Of a stretch of DNA of 42,594 nucleotides, positions 1 through 7,041 are shown piece by piece. The stretch is taken from positions 1-42,594 of the forward strand of contig CACZGD010000009.1 in NCBI GenBank assembly GCA_902780565.1, read 5' to 3'. Every line of letters begins with the position of its first letter. The first letter of the stretch is position 1. A program made the position numbers and the translations under genes. The notes under the pieces are model-generated. The model worked only from the letters and a program-made list of their open reading frames with translations, made no database searches and was not told the origin of the DNA. The stretch comes from Oscillospiraceae bacterium (GTDB taxonomy: Bacteria > Bacillota > Clostridia > Oscillospirales > Acutalibacteraceae).

Positions 1-74
1 TCTTGAGAGTTTTTTTAATTAACAGGGGATGAGAGAATCGAAGTGCGTTGGTTCTTTCATCAAAAACGCCAACG

Positions 75-133
75 CCCTTTATTCATGCGGGTTTTGAGAG
101 ATTCCCCCAAAGGTGACATAATTGAATAAAGGG
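75..133. repeat. 11-bp inverted repeat downstream of the integrase gene
   Basis: CCCTTTATTCA at 75-85 is matched by its exact complement TGAATAAAGGG at 123-133, 37 bp apart. It lies just past the integrase stop codon. It could be a terminator-like structure or part of the recombinase-binding region near the element end. There is no T-run directly after it on the minus strand, which weakens the terminator reading. Confidence 0.4.
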
Positions 134-166
134 GTGACTTTTAGTTAAATCTTATCTAGTATCACT

Positions 167-1258
167 TCAATAGTTAATGGCTTGAGATATTTGCTTGAGC
201 TTGTTTTTCTTACTCTTATTACTGTAATAGTAATACTGTTTTGTCGTTGAAATATCCACATGCCCCATCTGTTCCGCGATTAAACTTTCATCAACATTGC
301 CATCAATCAATGTTGTACCATAGGTCTTACGGATTTTATGGGTAGAGCGATAATTAATCCCAAGATTCTCACAAACAGTATGAAGCCTCTTATTAATAGT
401 GTTGCCTCTGATGCGCTTCCCATTGTTCATAAACAGATATTCTCCAAAAGGATTAGCCATTTTAATTTTCCGAATTGTCTTTAAGGCGGACGGAGAAAGT
501 AGCACTTCCCGGAATCCTGCAAAAGTTTTAGGATAGTCTTGGACATCAACTATCCATTTCCCTTCCTCATTTTTTACCTTACGTTCTGTCCTGGAAATCA
601 AAATGTGTTCAGGATAAATATCGGCATGTTTTAATGCTGTCAATTCTCCGATTCTCAACCCTGTTTCAAATTGTAAAAGTAGGGCAAGATTCCATATGTC
701 AGGATGAGCCTTTAAATAATCTGTAACAAGGGGAATCTCTTCCTCAGAGAAAACCTCTAGTTCTTTTGGCTTATACCTTTTAATAAAGGTATTTCTGGAT
801 AATTCCATATCTCCCATGAAATGTGTGATACTAATTTGAGTGAGTTTTTTCTTTTTGGCATATTTAAAGATACCATTAATAAGTAAACTAAGGTTGCTAT
901 AGGCTTTTCTGGTGAGGCTCATGTCGTGGATAGTCGATTTGATAAAGTCTTCCAGATCTAATTCGGTGATTTGTTTCACCTGCTTCTTACAGATCTTTTT
1001 ATCCGGAGTAAAAAAACGTTTGAATTCACTACAATACTTATCATAAGATTGTTTTGATATCTCACCATACCTAAGTTTTTTTTCTGACCACTCTTCGAAT
1101 AAATCTTTAATATAGATTTTTTCTTCTAGTTCCCTGTAATGGTGAACTATAAAGTCAAGCAGTTCTTCTTTTGTTTTTCTACGGCGGATCTTTTTTTTAC
1201 CATTGATATCTCTGATATGTGTACACCAAAGCCCAGCTTCATTCTGCCATATAGAATA
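167..1258 (-). CDS. Tyrosine recombinase (phage/ICE-type integrase), 5' end not intact
   Basis: This is a site-specific tyrosine recombinase of the Tn916/phage integrase class. The catalytic pattern is visible: an Arg in TGLRIGEL, His and Arg in STHKIRKTYGT, and His in EQMGHVDISTTKQYYYYS, where the nucleophilic Tyr lies in the run of tyrosines. Upstream there is a SAM-like core-binding region and an arm-binding region (YSIWQNEAGLWC, then a basic KKKIRRRKTKEEL stretch). This frame stays open past 1258 into GC-rich DNA but has no ATG, GTG or TTG until the GTG at 979. Starting at 979 would give 270 residues and discard the arm-binding region. The natural start was therefore probably lost at the insertion junction. 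It may be non-functional or rely on translation entering from the interrupted upstream gene. Confidence 0.7.
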   Translation of the reverse strand, partial: YSIWQNEAGLWCTHIRDINGKKKIRRRKTKEELLDFIVHHYRELEEKIYIKDLFEEWSEKKLRYGEISKQSYDKYCSEFKRFFTPDKKICKKQVKQITELDLEDFIKSTIHDMSLTRKAYSNLSLLINGIFKYAKKKKLTQISITHFMGDMELSRNTFIKRYKPKELEVFSEEEIPLVTDYLKAHPDIWNLALLLQFETGLRIGELTALKHADIYPEHILISRTERKVKNEEGKWIVDVQDYPKTFAGFREVLLSPSALKTIRKIKMANPFGEYLFMNNGKRIRGNTINKRLHTVCENLGINYRSTHKIRKTYGTTLIDGNVDESLIAEQMGHVDISTTKQYYYYSNKSKKNKLKQISQAINY

Positions 1259-1418
1259 TGGATGAGAAGAAATAATCTGTTTTGAAGCCCGATTCGGGCA
1301 GACCGTCCTCGTCCGGGTCGGACGTGTGGAACAGGGGGGAGGGGGCTTTACGCCCGCACACGGGGCAGGTCCCGTCGGGATCGACGGGCGCGCCGCAGTA
1401 ACCGCAGAATTTTGCCAT
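1239..1418 (-). pseudogene. Zinc-ribbon protein truncated by the integrative element
   Basis: The start codon (1416-1418) follows a strong AAAGGAG site, and a good promoter lies upstream. The product of 59 residues begins with a double-CxxC zinc ribbon (C5, C8, C18, C21). Its start (MAKFCGYCGAPVDPDGT) closely resembles the neighbouring 460-residue protein (MPSFCGFCGSPVHPDGT). After about residue 44 the similarity fades and the DNA becomes AT-rich. The last residues (IFYMAE) come from integrase DNA read in another frame, and the stop falls inside it. By analogy with its neighbour, the intact gene would have gone on with a Pro-rich linker, a transmembrane segment and an extracellular domain. 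It is most likely a remnant. Confidence 0.7.
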
Positions 1419-1476
1419 GGGAAACTCCTTTCCTCCCGACCCGTTCGGTCGGGCGCACGGTTTGGGTCTTTTATTC

Positions 1477-1505
1477 AGTATAAATGATTTTTTGTCAAAT
1501 GTAAA
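1477..1505 (-). promoter_or_regulatory. Promoter of the truncated zinc-ribbon gene
   Basis: Read on the minus strand: -35 TTTACA (1500-1505), 17-bp spacer, -10 TATACT (1477-1482). The -35 region contains the string CATTTGAC, shared with the promoters of two other zinc-ribbon genes (14286 and 23245). It could now also drive the integrase. Confidence 0.6.
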
Positions 1506-1540
1506 GAAAAAAACAGCCGACGGCAAAAAACCGTCGGCTG
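1504..1540 (-). terminator. Rho-independent terminator after the zinc-ribbon/YD-repeat gene
   Basis: A perfect 10-bp stem (CAGCCGACGG at 1514-1523 with CCGTCGGCTG at 1531-1540) has a 7-nt loop. Read on the minus strand it is followed by a run of T (1507-1513). It lies 60 bp past the stop of the gene at 1601-2983 and just before the next promoter. Confidence 0.85.
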
Positions 1541-1600
1541 CAGGGGATGGGCCGCGCGTATCGCGCGGGTGCGGTTGGCTTCGCGTCGGCGCGCGTGCGC

Positions 1601-2983
1601 TTATTCCGCCGTCGATATGTTGTCCGTCGCTTCGGTCGCTTCGGTCGCTTCGGTCGTGCTCGCGGCGGTCTCGCCGATCGGCGCGGATTTGCCCGTCAGG
1701 GTGGAGGGCGCCCAGGTATACAGGACGCTGACGCCGTCGGCGTAGTCCTCGCGTACGGGGAGCCCGTTTTCGTCGTATGCGACGTTCGTCGGGGCTTCAC
1801 CGTCCGAAAGCAGCACGCCCCGCTCGTCAAAGCGCATCACCTGCGACGCGCCGCCGAGCACGGTGTATTCCGTCTTCTGTTTGATGCGGCCGCTGGCGTA
1901 GTATTCATAAAGCGTGTAGCTGTTCATCTCGCTGCCGAAGTAATGCTCGGCGCGCGTGAGCTGATAGACGTTGTTATAGTACAGGATGCGCCTCTGCGGT
2001 CCGGGCTCGTTTAGGGACGTGTAGTCGCCCGTGCCCACAAAACCGTCGCCGTTCGGCTCATAGGTATAGGTCACTCTGCCGTTCGGTCCCATGTCCTCGG
2101 TCTCGATCCTGCCGAACCCGTCGAAGGTATACCGCACCGCAGAGGAAACGCCGATTTCCTCCGTCACCTTGCCGCGCTCGGTGTAGCGGATATCCGTCAG
2201 GATATCGTTCCCCTTGACTCTTTGCAGCCGGACAAGGTACCAGCCGGTCACGGCGGGCGCGGCGGCGGTCTCCGACGCCGGTTCTGTGGAGGGATCGGAC
2301 GAAGCGGGGACCGGCTCGCTGACCTGCGCAGTCGAGGGCTCTTCCTTTTGCAGGAAGGTGATCGTAATCACGCCGAACAGGTTCAGCAGATACACGGTCA
2401 GGAAGGAAAGCAGGAGGATGACGAGGATGATCAGCACGGCGGCAAGCCCCTTTCTGGAGCCGGAGCGCCCTTTGTCTGCGCTTTTTCCCGTGGGCTTCTT
2501 TTTCTCGGCGGGCTTTTGCGCGTCCGCATAGCGCACGCGGTCCCGCGCCGCCGGTTCTGCCGCGGTCCGGCGCGGGGTCTCCCGGTAGGTCGGCTGCGGC
2601 GGTTCCCGCCGGGTCGGCGGGTCGGCGAACGCCGGGGGCTGCCACGTCGGCGCCGGATACGGCGGCGCGTCCCGGACCGGAGACGCCTGCTGCTGAGTGG
2701 GCGGTCCCCACGTCGGCGCCTGATACGCGGGACCGTCGGGCTGCGGCGGGAAGTCGGGCTGCATCGGGAAGGGCGGAGGCGTGGGATAGGTCGGCGCCGC
2801 AGGCGCGTCGGGGATGTTGTCAAAGTAGAAGTCCGGCATGTCGCCCGGCGACAGGATGCCGGTGGCTTCGTCCTCGTCCGCGGGCGCGGGCGGGGCGAAC
2901 AGGTCGGGCGCTTTGCGCCCGCACACGGTGCAGGTGCCGTCCGGGTGGACGGGCGAACCGCAGAATCCGCAAAAACTCGGCAT
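1601..2983 (-). CDS. Zinc-ribbon, single-TM protein with YD-repeat-like extracellular domain
   Basis: The 460-residue product has an N-terminal zinc ribbon (C5, C8, C18, C21), a long Pro-rich linker (about 50-135), a basic Lys/Arg stretch (about 148-178), one transmembrane helix (about 179-201), an acidic Ser/Pro/Thr linker, and a C-terminal domain. That last domain contains several YD/RHS-like strands (YTFDGFGRI, YTYEPNGDG, YEYYASGRI, MRFDERGVL, VAYDENGLP). The orientation should place the zinc ribbon in the cytoplasm and the repeats outside. The C-terminus carries a TEATEATEAT stretch encoded by a 9-bp repeat. The start is set by AAAGGAG eight bases upstream. I recognise no enzyme. A role in surface sensing or in binding carbohydrate or peptidoglycan is a guess. 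No clear promoter is seen upstream, so it may be read from the transporter gene at 3102-4586. Confidence 0.8.
   Translation of the reverse strand: MPSFCGFCGSPVHPDGTCTVCGRKAPDLFAPPAPADEDEATGILSPGDMPDFYFDNIPDAPAAPTYPTPPPFPMQPDFPPQPDGPAYQAPTWGPPTQQQASPVRDAPPYPAPTWQPPAFADPPTRREPPQPTYRETPRRTAAEPAARDRVRYADAQKPAEKKKPTGKSADKGRSGSRKGLAAVLIILVILLLSFLTVYLLNLFGVITITFLQKEEPSTAQVSEPVPASSDPSTEPASETAAAPAVTGWYLVRLQRVKGNDILTDIRYTERGKVTEEIGVSSAVRYTFDGFGRIETEDMGPNGRVTYTYEPNGDGFVGTGDYTSLNEPGPQRRILYYNNVYQLTRAEHYFGSEMNSYTLYEYYASGRIKQKTEYTVLGGASQVMRFDERGVLLSDGEAPTNVAYDENGLPVREDYADGVSVLYTWAPSTLTGKSAPIGETAASTTEATEATEATDNISTAE
1628..1654. repeat. 9-bp tandem repeat, three copies
   Basis: CGCTTCGGT is repeated three times in a row and encodes the Thr-Glu-Ala repeats at the C-terminus of the minus-strand zinc-ribbon protein. 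Such a tract can change copy number without changing frame. Confidence 0.7.
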
Positions 2984-3066
2984 GGGAAAGCTCCTTTCTG
3001 TCAGATCGGATCCGCCCGGCCGCAGGCTGTGACAAGGACCGGCGGGATCCCTTCCTTATGGAACAA

Positions 3067-3091
3067 CGCGGGGAAGGCGCGCTTCCCCGCG
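3067..3091 (-). terminator. Hairpin after the GPH transporter gene (weak terminator)
   Basis: CGCGGGGAAG (3067-3076) pairs with CTTCCCCGCG (3082-3091) around a 5-nt loop. It lies 11 bp past the transporter stop. On the minus strand the following bases are only modestly T-rich, so it may attenuate and let some transcripts reach the zinc-ribbon gene downstream. Confidence 0.45.
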
Positions 3092-3101
3092 GGCGATGTG
3101 C

Positions 3102-4586
3102 TTATTCGTCCAGCACGCGGCGGGCGTTGAAGTCCGCGAGCTGCTTTTTGATCTCGGGGCGGTCCAGCTTATAGAACAGCATGGGGATCATGGAAAGTCC
3201 CACGCAGATGCCGGGCACCAGCCAATACGCCGCCATGATGAGGTTGCGCGTGAAGGGCAGGACCTGGGCGAAGGGGGTCGTGGCGTCGTAGCCCGCAAGG
3301 CCGACCATGAGCACGCCGGTGGCGACGGAGAAGGCGTTCGCGAGCTTGATGGAGAGGCTGAGCACCGCGTACTGCGTGCCCTCGTTGCGCTTGCCGGTGG
3401 TCATTTCCTTGTAGTCCACCGCGTCGGTGAGCATGACCATGGGCGCGAACCCGTGCGGGCCGAACATGAAGTTCGTGATGAACTGCACCGCGAACACGAC
3501 CCAGAAGCTCTTGCCGGAGTTTTCGGCGTCGAACATAAAGAGATAGACGAAATAGCCCGCCACGCTCGAGATCACGCCGTAAACGCCGTAGATCAGGAAG
3601 GATTTCTTCACGCCGATCTTTTTGGACACCATGGGGATCGTGACAATAGAAAGGGTGGAGGTGACCATGGCGCCGAGCCCGAGGATCATGGGCAGGTTCT
3701 CGCCCGAAAGCTCGATGCTCGTGCCCGGGATCGTGAAGGGCTGGAACAGCACGGTCGCTGCCTGCACGCCGAGCGTGACGGCAAGGTTGCGGCCGAAGCC
3801 CAGCATGTTGATCAGAAAGATGATGAGCAGGGGCTTATTCTCCTTCATTTCCACGAACATGGATTTGAAGCTCATTTTCTGCGGCTGGCTTTTGATGACC
3901 TCGCGGCTGGAGCCGAGCATGATCGAAACGAACAGGACGCCGCCGAGTCCGATGATGCCCGCGGCGATCATGTATTCCGTGTTGCCGATGTTGGCGTTGC
4001 CGGTCAGCATGCAGGTCACAGGCACCACGGCGTTGCACGCCACAAGGCCGATGCTCTTGAGCATGTTGGAAATGCCCGCGGCGGCGTTGCGCTCATCCGC
4101 GGAGGGGGAGAGCACCGCCAGCATCCCCTGGCTCGGGATATCCGCAAAGCTCATGAAGATGTTCCACAGCACCGTTGTGACCGTGATATAGACGTAGCGC
4201 AGCAGGTCGGATTTGAACGGGATGAAGATGAACATCACAAAGGTCATCAGCGCCAGCGGCAGGACGCTCAGCGCCACGAAGGGCTTCATTTTGCCCGCGA
4301 ACAGGGGAGAAAGCTTCTTTTTGCTGAAGTCCGCGCTGTCGATGATATTGCCGATGATGGGGTCCGCGACGGACGAGATGATCTTCGCGACGAGAATGAT
4401 CACCGCGCAGACGATGAGTTGCTTGTCGCTTAAGCCGAAGGACGAGGAGTAAAACTGGACCTGATAGGTGTTGATCATGCCGATCATCATCTGAATGCCG
4501 AAAATGCCGATGCCGTAGCCCGCCATCTTGCTCATGGTGAGCGTCTTTTTCTGCGCCGGGGCGGCTGTCTTTGCTGCCTGCTTCAT
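3102..4586 (-). CDS. GPH-family MFS sugar:cation symporter
   Basis: This 494-residue polytopic membrane protein belongs to the glycoside-pentoside-hexuronide (MelB-like) branch of the major facilitator superfamily. About 12 hydrophobic segments are visible. Family-typical motifs include ADPIIGNIIDSADF after the second helix and the mid-protein loop DAVDYKEMTTGKRNEG, which matches the family's D-x2-Y-x3-T-G-x-R-x2-G pattern. The family imports oligosaccharides or glycosides with Na+ or H+. The substrate cannot be read from the sequence. The start is set by AAGGGAG upstream, and a promoter lies at 4619-4647. It is divergent from the ATP synthase operon and is the first of four transporters of this family in the window. 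Confidence 0.88.
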   Translation of the reverse strand: MKQAAKTAAPAQKKTLTMSKMAGYGIGIFGIQMMIGMINTYQVQFYSSSFGLSDKQLIVCAVIILVAKIISSVADPIIGNIIDSADFSKKKLSPLFAGKMKPFVALSVLPLALMTFVMFIFIPFKSDLLRYVYITVTTVLWNIFMSFADIPSQGMLAVLSPSADERNAAAGISNMLKSIGLVACNAVVPVTCMLTGNANIGNTEYMIAAGIIGLGGVLFVSIMLGSSREVIKSQPQKMSFKSMFVEMKENKPLLIIFLINMLGFGRNLAVTLGVQAATVLFQPFTIPGTSIELSGENLPMILGLGAMVTSTLSIVTIPMVSKKIGVKKSFLIYGVYGVISSVAGYFVYLFMFDAENSGKSFWVVFAVQFITNFMFGPHGFAPMVMLTDAVDYKEMTTGKRNEGTQYAVLSLSIKLANAFSVATGVLMVGLAGYDATTPFAQVLPFTRNLIMAAYWLVPGICVGLSMIPMLFYKLDRPEIKKQLADFNARRVLDE

Positions 4587-4618
4587 GCTCTTATCTCCCT
4601 TTTGATATTGATAGTTTT

Positions 4619-4647
4619 ACTATAGCACATCTTTTTCGCGATTGCAA
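4619..4647 (-). promoter_or_regulatory. Promoter of the GPH transporter gene
   Basis: Minus strand: -35 TTGCAA (4642-4647), 17-bp spacer, -10 TATAGT (4619-4624). It lies 33 bp upstream of the start codon. Confidence 0.7.
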
Positions 4648-4669
4648 CGAAAAACAGCGCGTCCGATTG

Positions 4670-4691
4670 TAAAATATAGGTAAAATATAGG
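4670..4691. repeat. Tandem 11-mer between divergent promoters
   Basis: TAAAATATAGG occurs twice in direct succession between the transporter promoter (-35 ends at 4647) and the ATP synthase operon promoter (-35 starts at 4743). It could be a regulator site or simply A/T-rich upstream DNA. Confidence 0.5.
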
Positions 4692-4742
4692 CGGAGATAA
4701 CGAATCCTTTGCCCTGCGAAACAAAGAATAATATGAAAAACC

Positions 4743-4770
4743 TTGCTTTTTTATTATTTTGCGTTATAAT
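4743..4770 (+). promoter_or_regulatory. Promoter of the ATP synthase operon
   Basis: -35 TTGCTT (4743-4748), 16-bp spacer, consensus -10 TATAAT (4765-4770). Transcription should begin near 4777. That rules out the upstream in-frame codons and supports the ATG at 4808 as the first start in the operon. Confidence 0.7.
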
Positions 4771-4807
4771 GGAGACGTTTGCTATTACATTTCGTTTGGG
4801 TGATGCC

Positions 4808-5086
4808 ATGTACGTTCTCGGATTCTTCGCCGCCCTGCTGGGCGTTGCCGAAGTGCTGCTGGATATCGTGCTGTTCGGCGCGGTGTTCAAACAAAAGCCT
4901 CTGAAGGCGGTGCTTGCGCTGCTGGTGAAGCTGGCGCTTTACACGGCCGGTCTTTACGTGCTGATCCGGATCTACCGGCACTACGTCTGGGCGGGCGCGA
5001 TCGGCTTCGGGATCGGGTTCTTCGTGCTGCTCACGATCTACGGCGTCATCACCCTGACAAAAGGAAAGGGGGAAGGAAATACATGA
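4808..5086 (+). CDS. Small membrane protein at the head of the atp operon (AtpI-like position)
   Basis: The product of 92 residues starts MYVLGFFAALLGVAEVLL and has about three hydrophobic helices, with a basic C-terminus (TKGKGEGNT). It sits where atpI is found in many atp operons. AtpI-type proteins are thought to help assemble the c-ring or carry Mg2+, but sequence similarity is too weak to name it firmly. An upstream in-frame extension exists, but the promoter's -10 element lies inside it, so the start at 4808 is preferred. Its ribosome site is weak. The stop overlaps the next start (ATGA at 5083-5086), which implies translational coupling to subunit a. Confidence 0.65.
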   Translation: MYVLGFFAALLGVAEVLLDIVLFGAVFKQKPLKAVLALLVKLALYTAGLYVLIRIYRHYVWAGAIGFGIGFFVLLTIYGVITLTKGKGEGNT

Positions 5087-5997
5087 CAAAAACACAGATC
5101 ATTGAGGCAGGCGTCGCCGCCGTGGTGCTGGCGGTCTGCCTCGTGCTCTTCATCCTGAACACCAAAAAAACGCCCGCCGCAAACGGCAAAAAGCCAAAGG
5201 GCAAAAAGCTGTCCCTGATCGGCATGATCATCGCGGCGTGGTTCCTGATCGGTCTGTTCATCTCGGCGCTGACCGGCAAGACCGGCAAGCTGCATATCGC
5301 GTTCGAGATGTTCAGCGAGCGCGTGGAGCTGTTTGGCTTCTCGCTTGCGAAGACCACGCTCACAGGCGCGGGGGTGCTGGTCGTGCTGATCCTGCTGCTG
5401 GTCGTGCTGCGGCTCACCGTGATCAGAAAATTCAGCGTGGAGCAGCCAAAGGGGGCGCAGCTTGCGCTTGAAACGGCGGTGGATTTCATCGATAACATGG
5501 TGAAGGGCAACGTGCACGGCTATCAGCCCAAAAACCTGCAGCCCTTCATGCTCAGCATCGCGCTCTATATGTTCGGCTGCGCGCTGTCGGAGCTGTTCGG
5601 GCTGCGCGCGCCCACGTCCGACCTCACCTTCACGTTCGCGCTGGGTCTGACGACCTTCGTGAGCATGAACGTTTACGGCATCAAAAAGAACGGCGTCGGC
5701 GGACGGCTCAAGAACATGGGCGGTGCTGTGCCTGCCATGCGCCCGCTGATGATCCCGCTCAAGGCCGTGTCGGACGTGTCCATCCCGGTGTCGCTCGGCG
5801 CCAGACTCTTCGGCAATATGCTCGGCGGCATGCTGGTCATGGACCTGCTCAAGGGCGTGCTCGGCGGCTATGCGTCCGGGCTTCCCGCCATTGCGGGGCT
5901 GTGGTTCAATCTTGCCCACCCGGGCATCCAGATCTATATTTTCGTCACTTTGTCGCTCACGTTCATCAACGAGGCGATGGAGCTTGAGGAAGCCTGA
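5083..5997 (+). CDS. atpB: F1Fo ATP synthase subunit a
   Basis: Subunit a forms the ion half-channels of Fo next to the c-ring. The product is 304 residues, longer than the usual 220-270. An extra N-terminal hydrophobic helix and a Lys-rich loop (about 1-50) come before the usual core. The essential stator arginine is in GARLFGNMLGG (about residue 241). Conserved C-terminal helices end in FVTLSLTFINEAMELEEA. It overlaps the upstream gene by four bases (ATGA), and subunit c follows after 30 bp. Gene order and the arginine motif make the assignment firm. Confidence 0.92.
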   Translation: MTKTQIIEAGVAAVVLAVCLVLFILNTKKTPAANGKKPKGKKLSLIGMIIAAWFLIGLFISALTGKTGKLHIAFEMFSERVELFGFSLAKTTLTGAGVLVVLILLLVVLRLTVIRKFSVEQPKGAQLALETAVDFIDNMVKGNVHGYQPKNLQPFMLSIALYMFGCALSELFGLRAPTSDLTFTFALGLTTFVSMNVYGIKKNGVGGRLKNMGGAVPAMRPLMIPLKAVSDVSIPVSLGARLFGNMLGGMLVMDLLKGVLGGYASGLPAIAGLWFNLAHPGIQIYIFVTLSLTFINEAMELEEA

Positions 5998-6027
5998 TTT
6001 TCAGAATAAAATTTCGGAGGTAAAACT

Positions 6028-6252
6028 ATGCAATTTATCGCTGCTGCCATCATCATGTTCGCCGCGTCTCTCGGCGCCGGCTTCGGCATGTGCTACGCCA
6101 CGTCCAAGGCGGTGGACGCCGCCGCCCGCCAGCCCGAGGCCGCCAGCAAGGTCCAGACCATTCTGCTGCTGGGCTGCGCCCTTGCGGAATCCACCGCGAT
6201 CTACGCCTTCGTCGTCGCGCTGATCATCGCCACGACCGGCGGCGCCGCCTGA
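6028..6252 (+). CDS. atpE: F1Fo ATP synthase subunit c
   Basis: This 74-residue double-helix hairpin forms the rotor ring. The polar loop ARQPEA joins the two helices. The ion-binding carboxylate is E54 in GCALAESTAIYAF. The E-S-T-x-x-Y pattern matches the second-helix sodium ligands of Na+-type rings such as that of Ilyobacter. The first-helix glutamine normally found in those rings is replaced by Met21 (GAGFGMCYATSKAV). The coupling ion, Na+ or H+, is therefore uncertain. Translation starts after CGGAGGTAAAACT, a strong ribosome site suited to a subunit needed in many copies. Confidence 0.93.
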   Translation: MQFIAAAIIMFAASLGAGFGMCYATSKAVDAAARQPEAASKVQTILLLGCALAESTAIYAFVVALIIATTGGAA

Positions 6253-6311
6253 AAAAGGACCGGCGCAAAGCCCGCGGACGGGACCCGGCCGCGGACGAAA
6301 GGAGGTATTCC

Positions 6312-6803
6312 ATGGATCTTTTGAAACCCGAGATGCTCGGGGACGTTATCATCAATATCATCAACATCCTGATTCTGTTTTTCGTGACGAAGAAGCTGCT
6401 CTATCAGCCCGTGAAAAAGTATCTGACCGCGCGGCGTGAAAAGGAGCTGGCGGCGCTGACCGACGCCGAACAGAGCCGTGCCGAAGCCGAGGAAGCCAAG
6501 GCCCGCTACGACGCGCTGGTGAAAGACGCCGAGACCGAAAAGGAGAGGATCCTGGCCGACGCGAAGCGCGAGGCGAAGGAAAACGCCGACGAGATCCTGT
6601 CCGGCGCGAAGCGCAGCGCCGCTGCGCTGCTGGAAGACGCGCAGCGCACCGCCGACGCCGAAAAGGCGAAGCTGATGCAGGACGCGCACCGCGAGATCGG
6701 GCAGACCGCCGTGGCGCTCTCCGGCAAGATCCTGGGCAGGGAGGTCTCCGATGCGGACAACCGCCGCCTGATCGACGACTTCTTCAAACACCTGGGTGAC
6801 TGA
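6312..6803 (+). CDS. atpF: F1Fo ATP synthase subunit b
   Basis: The peripheral stalk subunit has 163 residues. It has one N-terminal membrane helix (IINIINILILFFVTKKLLYQPV), then a long charged coiled coil rich in Ala, Glu and Lys that reaches up to F1. The length is normal for the family. The start at 6312 follows AAAGGAGGTATTCC. The frame is open far upstream, but that region overlaps the c gene and is not used. The stop codon is directly before the delta gene, whose start overlaps or follows it by one base. Confidence 0.92.
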   Translation: MDLLKPEMLGDVIINIINILILFFVTKKLLYQPVKKYLTARREKELAALTDAEQSRAEAEEAKARYDALVKDAETEKERILADAKREAKENADEILSGAKRSAAALLEDAQRTADAEKAKLMQDAHREIGQTAVALSGKILGREVSDADNRRLIDDFFKHLGD

Positions 6804-6804
6804 G

Positions 6805-7041
6805 ATGAGAAGCTGTATCATCACCGTATCCCCCGCAATGGGGAACGAGACATATGACTATCTGGTCTCCCGCGTGCACGCCCGCTTCGGCGAGGACGTT
6901 GCGTGTACACGCGTGAACGACGCCGAGCTGTTGGGCGGTTTTTATATGGAGCTGGACGGCACGGTGTACGACATGACCGTGAACACGCGGCTGGACCAGG
7001 CGAAGCGCGCGTTTGACGCCGAAAGGACGGTGGACGCATGA
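6805..7041 (+). CDS. atpH: F1Fo ATP synthase delta subunit, C-terminal domain only
   Basis: The product is only about 78 residues, against about 180 for a normal delta subunit. It matches the C-terminal domain: LLGGFYMELDGTVYDMTVNTRLDQAKRAF corresponds to the E. coli segment [25 protein letters not shown]. The N-terminal six-helix domain, which grips the N-termini of the alpha subunits, is absent. It is not fused to subunit b, which has normal length. A GTG at 6796 (MTEMRSC) is an alternative start overlapping the b stop. The stop overlaps the alpha start (ATGA at 7038-7041). The tight fit between b and alpha argues against a sequencing artefact. Confidence 0.82.
   Translation: MRSCIITVSPAMGNETYDYLVSRVHARFGEDVACTRVNDAELLGGFYMELDGTVYDMTVNTRLDQAKRAFDAERTVDA

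Larger units (their letters stand above)
1..1275. mobile_element. Partial AT-rich integrative element, one end inside a zinc-ribbon gene
   Basis: This segment is clearly AT-rich compared with the DNA to its right. It carries a tyrosine recombinase on the minus strand. Base composition changes to GC-rich between about 1262 and 1285, inside the reading frame of a zinc-ribbon gene, so this looks like one junction of an inserted element. The other end lies outside the window. No conjugation, cargo or excisionase gene is visible here, so the class of element cannot be named. The exact junction and any target duplication cannot be fixed without the other end or an empty-site sequence. Confidence 0.55.
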
